Below are positions 14,148-18,404 of a stretch of DNA of 18,404 nt, one piece after another. The notes below the pieces were generated by a model. It was not told where the DNA came from. It made no database searches and worked only from the letters and a program-made list of their open reading frames with translations. Position numbers and translations under genes: made by a program. This DNA comes from DATFRX01 sp035630615 (lineage in GTDB: Bacteria; Actinomycetota; Actinomycetes; Propionibacteriales; Nocardioidaceae). Position 1 is the stretch's first letter; every line of letters begins with the position of its first letter. Where the stretch lies: assembly GCA_035630615.1 (NCBI GenBank), contig DASQKI010000004.1:1-18404 (forward strand). Reading direction: 5' to 3'.

Positions 14148-14161
14148 TCGCGACGTCGCGA
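14148..14161. repeat. 14-bp perfect palindrome between deaminase and methyltransferase genes
   Basis: TCGCGACGTCGCGA is fully self-complementary and contains GTCGCGA-type direct repeats. It lies 15 nt after the deaminase stop and about 57 bp upstream of the methyltransferase start. It could be an operator upstream of the methyltransferase promoter. A palindrome without a loop is a poor terminator. CG-rich palindromes occur by chance in such genomes, so this is tentative. Confidence 0.3.
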
Positions 14162-14176
14162 GCGTCGACCTGCCGA

Positions 14177-14656
14177 TCAGCGCTCGCTCTCGAAGCGTTG
14201 GTGGAGATGACGGACCTGCTCGGCGAGCTCGGGGACCGGTCCTTCGACGTGTACGCCCGGTGCGATCTCTCGGATCGGGAGCGCCCGTACGGCCGGCGGC
14301 GGCAGCCCCCAATCGGCGAGCCAGACGTTGCGTTGCTCCGAGGAGCTTGCGTACACGATCCGGCCGAGTCCGACCCAGCCGTGGGCGGCCGAGCACATCG
14401 GGCAGTGCTCGGTCGAGGTATAGACGGTGGCCCGTGCGCGCGCCTCTGGCGTCAGGTTGGTGGCAGCCCATCGGGCCAGCTCAAACTCCGGGTGCCGGGT
14501 CGGATCGCCGCTGGCGACTCGGTTGTGGTCCTCGGCGAGGACGGTGCCTTCGCCATCGACGAGCACCGAGCCGAACGGTTCGTCGCCGGCCTCCAGTGCG
14601 GCGCGGGCCAGCTCGACGCAGCGGCGCAGGTGACGAAGGTCGGTCTCGGACGTCAT
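14177..14656 (-). CDS. Zinc-dependent nucleoside/CMP-dCMP-type deaminase
   Basis: A 159-residue cytidine-deaminase-fold enzyme. The zinc ligands are His55, Cys85 and Cys88 (STEHCPMCSAAHGW), and the proton-shuttling Glu57 lies in HPEFELARWA. Most relatives read HAE or CAE with EPCPMC; here they are HPE and EHCPMC, so the active-site frame is intact but the flanks differ. The substrate could be a free base such as guanine, a nucleoside, or a modified pyrimidine; tRNA adenosine deaminase is less likely given the flanks. The ATG at 14656 has GGAAGG 5 nt upstream. An in-frame GTG at 14686 would add ten residues and would overlap a 17-codon mini-ORF that starts at the MFS stop. Confidence 0.85.
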   Translation of the reverse strand: MTSETDLRHLRRCVELARAALEAGDEPFGSVLVDGEGTVLAEDHNRVASGDPTRHPEFELARWAATNLTPEARARATVYTSTEHCPMCSAAHGWVGLGRIVYASSSEQRNVWLADWGLPPPAVRALPIREIAPGVHVEGPVPELAEQVRHLHQRFESER

Positions 14657-14732
14657 CGCGGCCTTCCGGTCGGCTGAGGGGGTCACAGCATGGCACGGTC
14701 GACCTTGGCGTGTCTCGTGTCGGGATCGCCGT

Positions 14733-16220
14733 TCATCGCCGACCGAGTGCCGCGGCGCGATGATCCTCTTCCTTGTCCACGCCCTCGAACTGCGTCGCCG
14801 CCCGGGCGGCGGTGTCCAATGCCCGTCGTCCGGTGCTGAGCAAGCCGAGGGCCAGGACGCCGAGGCCGAGCCCGAGCACCATCCACCAGACGCCGCGCTC
14901 CGCGTCGGTGTACGCGGATCCGCCGCGGTTGAGCGCCGAGCCCACGATCGTCCCGGAGATCGCGACCCCCAGGGTGGTGCCGGTCTGCCGGCCGACCGAG
15001 GCCAACGAGGCGGCTACTCCCGCCATCGAGCGAGGCATCCCGGAGACCGCCGTGTTGGTGATCGGCGGATTGACGGTCGCGAGGAAGACACCAAACAGGA
15101 GATAGATCGCGAGCACCACCGGCAGTGGCGTGGTTGGCCCGAGCCCGATCGACGCCGCGCCACCCAACGCCAGGGCCGCACCCGCGACCAGCAGCGGCAG
15201 ACGAGGCCCCCGCGCGCCGACCTGGCGACCCGTCAACGGGGACAACACGATGACCAGCACGCCGACCGGGATCAGGCACAGCCCGGCCGTGAGCGCCGAC
15301 ATGCCGCGCACGTCCTGCAAGTACTGGGTGGTCACGAACAGGAACGCGCCGAACCCGCACAGGGCAAACAGTGCCATCAGGATCGCCGAGCTGAACGGCA
15401 CGCTGCGGAAGAGGCGCAGCTCGAGCAGCGGGTCGACGCGGCGCAGTTCGTAACCGACGAGGCAAGCGGCGCTGAGCACGAAGACCGCGATCAGGCCGAG
15501 GATGACCGAAGATGACCAGCCCCATGACTTGGACTCGATGATCGCGTAGACGACGCTGCTCAGCAGCAGGATCACGAGGAGCTGACCCACCGGATCGGGC
15601 CGCCGTGCCCGGGCGGCACGCGACTCGGGCACAAACAGCGCGGCGCACACGATCGCGGCGGCCACGATCGGCACGTTGATCCAGAAGATGGAGTGCCAGC
15701 CGAACCCGTCGACGAGCGCACCGCCGACGATCGGGCCCAGCGCCAGCGACAACCCTGTCATCGAGCCGAAGACGCCGATCGCCCTGGCCCGCTCCGCCGG
15801 ATCGGGAAACGTGGTGGCGATGATCGCCATCGCCACCGGGTTGAGCATCGTGCCTCCGATGGCCTGGAGCGCACGCGCCGCGATCAGCCATCCGATGCTC
15901 GGCGCGAGGCCGCACAGGAGCGAGCCGAGCCCGAAGACCGCGAGGCCGACCTGAAAGATGCGTCGACGACCGACCCGGTCGGCGGTCGACCCGGCCAGGA
16001 CCAAGAAGCTGGCCAGCACGAGCGTGTACGCATCGACGGTCCACTGCAGCCCTGACTCCGACGCGTGCAGGTCGCGACGAATGCCGGGCAGTGCGACGTT
16101 GACGATCGAGATGTCCATCACGACGACGACGATGCTGGCGCAGCAGATCGCGAGGACCAGCGCCCGGCGACGATGGCTGAGTCCGACGGCCGGCGCCGTT
16201 GGCAAGGTTGGAGCACTCAT
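14733..16220 (-). CDS. MFS exporter, DHA2 (14-helix) family
   Basis: A 495-residue proton-coupled efflux transporter. DISIVNVALPGIRRDLHAS (about 36-54) and WTVDAYTLVLASFLVLAGS (59-77) match motif D1 and the second helix of the EmrB/QacA branch; ADRVGRRRIFQVG (79-91) is motif A; SMTGLSLALGPIVGGALVDG (152-171) is motif C of antiporters. Length and helix count fit the 14-helix DHA2 type. The probable substrate is a drug, dye or secondary metabolite. The ATG at 16220 has no Shine-Dalgarno and lies 7 nt after a TACGTT -10 box. The divergent MerR gene starts 24 bp away, and the promoter has MerR-type geometry, so MerR likely controls it. The frame remains open upstream, but earlier starts would overlap merR. 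Confidence 0.92.
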   Translation of the reverse strand: MSAPTLPTAPAVGLSHRRRALVLAICCASIVVVVMDISIVNVALPGIRRDLHASESGLQWTVDAYTLVLASFLVLAGSTADRVGRRRIFQVGLAVFGLGSLLCGLAPSIGWLIAARALQAIGGTMLNPVAMAIIATTFPDPAERARAIGVFGSMTGLSLALGPIVGGALVDGFGWHSIFWINVPIVAAAIVCAALFVPESRAARARRPDPVGQLLVILLLSSVVYAIIESKSWGWSSSVILGLIAVFVLSAACLVGYELRRVDPLLELRLFRSVPFSSAILMALFALCGFGAFLFVTTQYLQDVRGMSALTAGLCLIPVGVLVIVLSPLTGRQVGARGPRLPLLVAGAALALGGAASIGLGPTTPLPVVLAIYLLFGVFLATVNPPITNTAVSGMPRSMAGVAASLASVGRQTGTTLGVAISGTIVGSALNRGGSAYTDAERGVWWMVLGLGLGVLALGLLSTGRRALDTAARAATQFEGVDKEEDHRAAALGRR

Positions 16221-16237
16221 GTCTCGAAACGTAGAAT
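16208..16237 (+). promoter_or_regulatory. Leaderless promoter of the merR gene
   Basis: TTGGAG (16208-16213), an 18-bp spacer and TAGAAT (16232-16237) are followed by 7 nt and the GTG at 16245. The -10 overlaps the divergent MFS -10 by two bases, so the promoters exclude each other. This box supports GTG 16245 as the merR start. Confidence 0.6.
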
Positions 16238-16258
16238 TTAGAGCGTGCTCGAAGTCAA
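16228..16258 (-). promoter_or_regulatory. MerR-type promoter/operator of the MFS exporter
   Basis: Minus-strand -35 TTGACT (16258-16253), 19-bp spacer and -10 TACGTT (16233-16228), with the MFS ATG 7 nt further on. The spacer holds the dyad TTAGAGC-GT-GCTCGAA (16238-16253, one mismatched pair). A 19-bp spacer with a centred dyad is the hallmark of promoters untwisted by MerR regulators. The operator covers the merR start codon and its first codons. Confidence 0.7.
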
Positions 16259-16693
16259 TCCCCAAACCGAAGCCGATGCCGGCGTGAGCATTGCCGAGGC
16301 CGCTCGCCGAACCGGGCTCAGCGTCCACACTCTGCGCTACTACGAGCGGACCGGCCTCGTCGTCTCACCCATCGACCGCACAGCGAGCGGTCGACGGCGC
16401 TACCACCAGCTCGACCTCGAGTGGATCAACGTCTGCACCAGGCTGCGGGCCACCGGCATGCCGATCAAAACCATCCGCCGCTACGCCCAGCTCGTGTCCG
16501 CCGGCTACGGCAACGAGCAGAAGCGGCTGGCGCTCCTCGAAGCGCATCGCGGCGATGTGGTCGCCAAGCTCGCCGAGCTGCAGGAAGACCTCGAGCTGAT
16601 CGACCACAAGATCGACGTCTATCGAGGCCGACTCGCCGCCGGTGAGGCCGACCAACTCTGGGCCCCGAGACCCAGCGCCAAGTCCCGCGGTCG

Positions 16694-16697
<4 letters not shown>
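16245..16697 (+). CDS. MerR-family transcriptional regulator of the divergent exporter
   Basis: A 150-residue MerR protein. The winged helix-turn-helix SIAEAARRTGLSVHTLRYYE (15-34) is followed by RTASGRRRYHQLDLEWINVC (45-64), the second helix-turn-helix part, and a long coiled coil (about 91-132) for dimerisation. The C-terminus is short, without a large ligand domain. The only Cys is Cys64, so metal sensing of the MerR/CueR/ZntR kind is unlikely; a small organic or stress signal is more probable. The GTG start has no Shine-Dalgarno and follows TAGAAT by 7 nt. It lies back to back with the MFS exporter and should control it, and its own start, from the shared operator. Its stop overlaps the convergent nuclease stop in CTAG. 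Confidence 0.92.

Positions 16698-18404
<1,707 letters not shown>

Overview
The window comes from a high-GC actinobacterium. The evidence is the base composition, GTG starts, TANNNT -10 boxes placed 6-8 nt before start codons (leaderless mRNAs), a NirA-CysH-CbiX sulfur operon in the mycobacterial order, and a fused CopD/CtaG copper protein. A Nocardioides-like lineage is plausible, but that is a guess. I see no rRNA, tRNA, CRISPR array, insertion sequence or prophage gene.

Layout. 1-681 (-): 5'-terminal part of a YcaQ-type DNA glycosylase gene, cut by the window edge. 803-4433 (-): assimilatory sulfate reduction operon, transcribed in the order cysteine-type leader peptide, nirA (sulfite reductase), a small zinc-ribbon gene, cysH (APS reductase) and cbiX (sirohydrochlorin chelatase). 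Its four structural genes are chained by ATGA stop/start overlaps. 4582-6881 (-): aidB-type acyl-CoA dehydrogenase followed by a degenerate aquaporin-like gene. 6899-9167 (+): YihY/BrkB membrane protein and the ribosome GTPase rsgA. 9214-13214 (+): copper block of a His-rich four-helix membrane protein, YcnI, CopC and CopD-CtaG. 13419-16220 (-): SAM methyltransferase, CMP/dCMP-type deaminase and a DHA2-type MFS exporter. 16245-16697 (+): the divergent MerR regulator. 16694-18404 (-): secreted ExeM/NucH-type nuclease, missing its N-terminus.

How the genes work together. NirA needs siroheme, and CbiX chelates metal into sirohydrochlorin to make it. CysH supplies the sulfite that NirA reduces. 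The leader peptide ends in an Arg/His/Asp/Ser/Cys motif known from actinobacterial cysteine-responsive leaders and probably sets expression by cysteine supply. YcnI and CopC are exported copper binders with a predicted N-terminal His after signal cleavage; CopD-CtaG probably moves copper across the membrane and toward cytochrome oxidase assembly. The MerR/MFS pair looks like a self-contained drug- or toxin-responsive efflux unit.

Most of the interesting material is regulatory: the sulfur leader peptide; two divergent gene pairs whose start codons are 17 and 24 bp apart with -10 boxes overlapping on opposite strands; a MerR-type promoter with a 19-bp spacer and internal dyad; a 13-bp perfect hairpin at the copC/copD junction; a dyad upstream of ycnI; and a nested hairpin after the sulfur operon.
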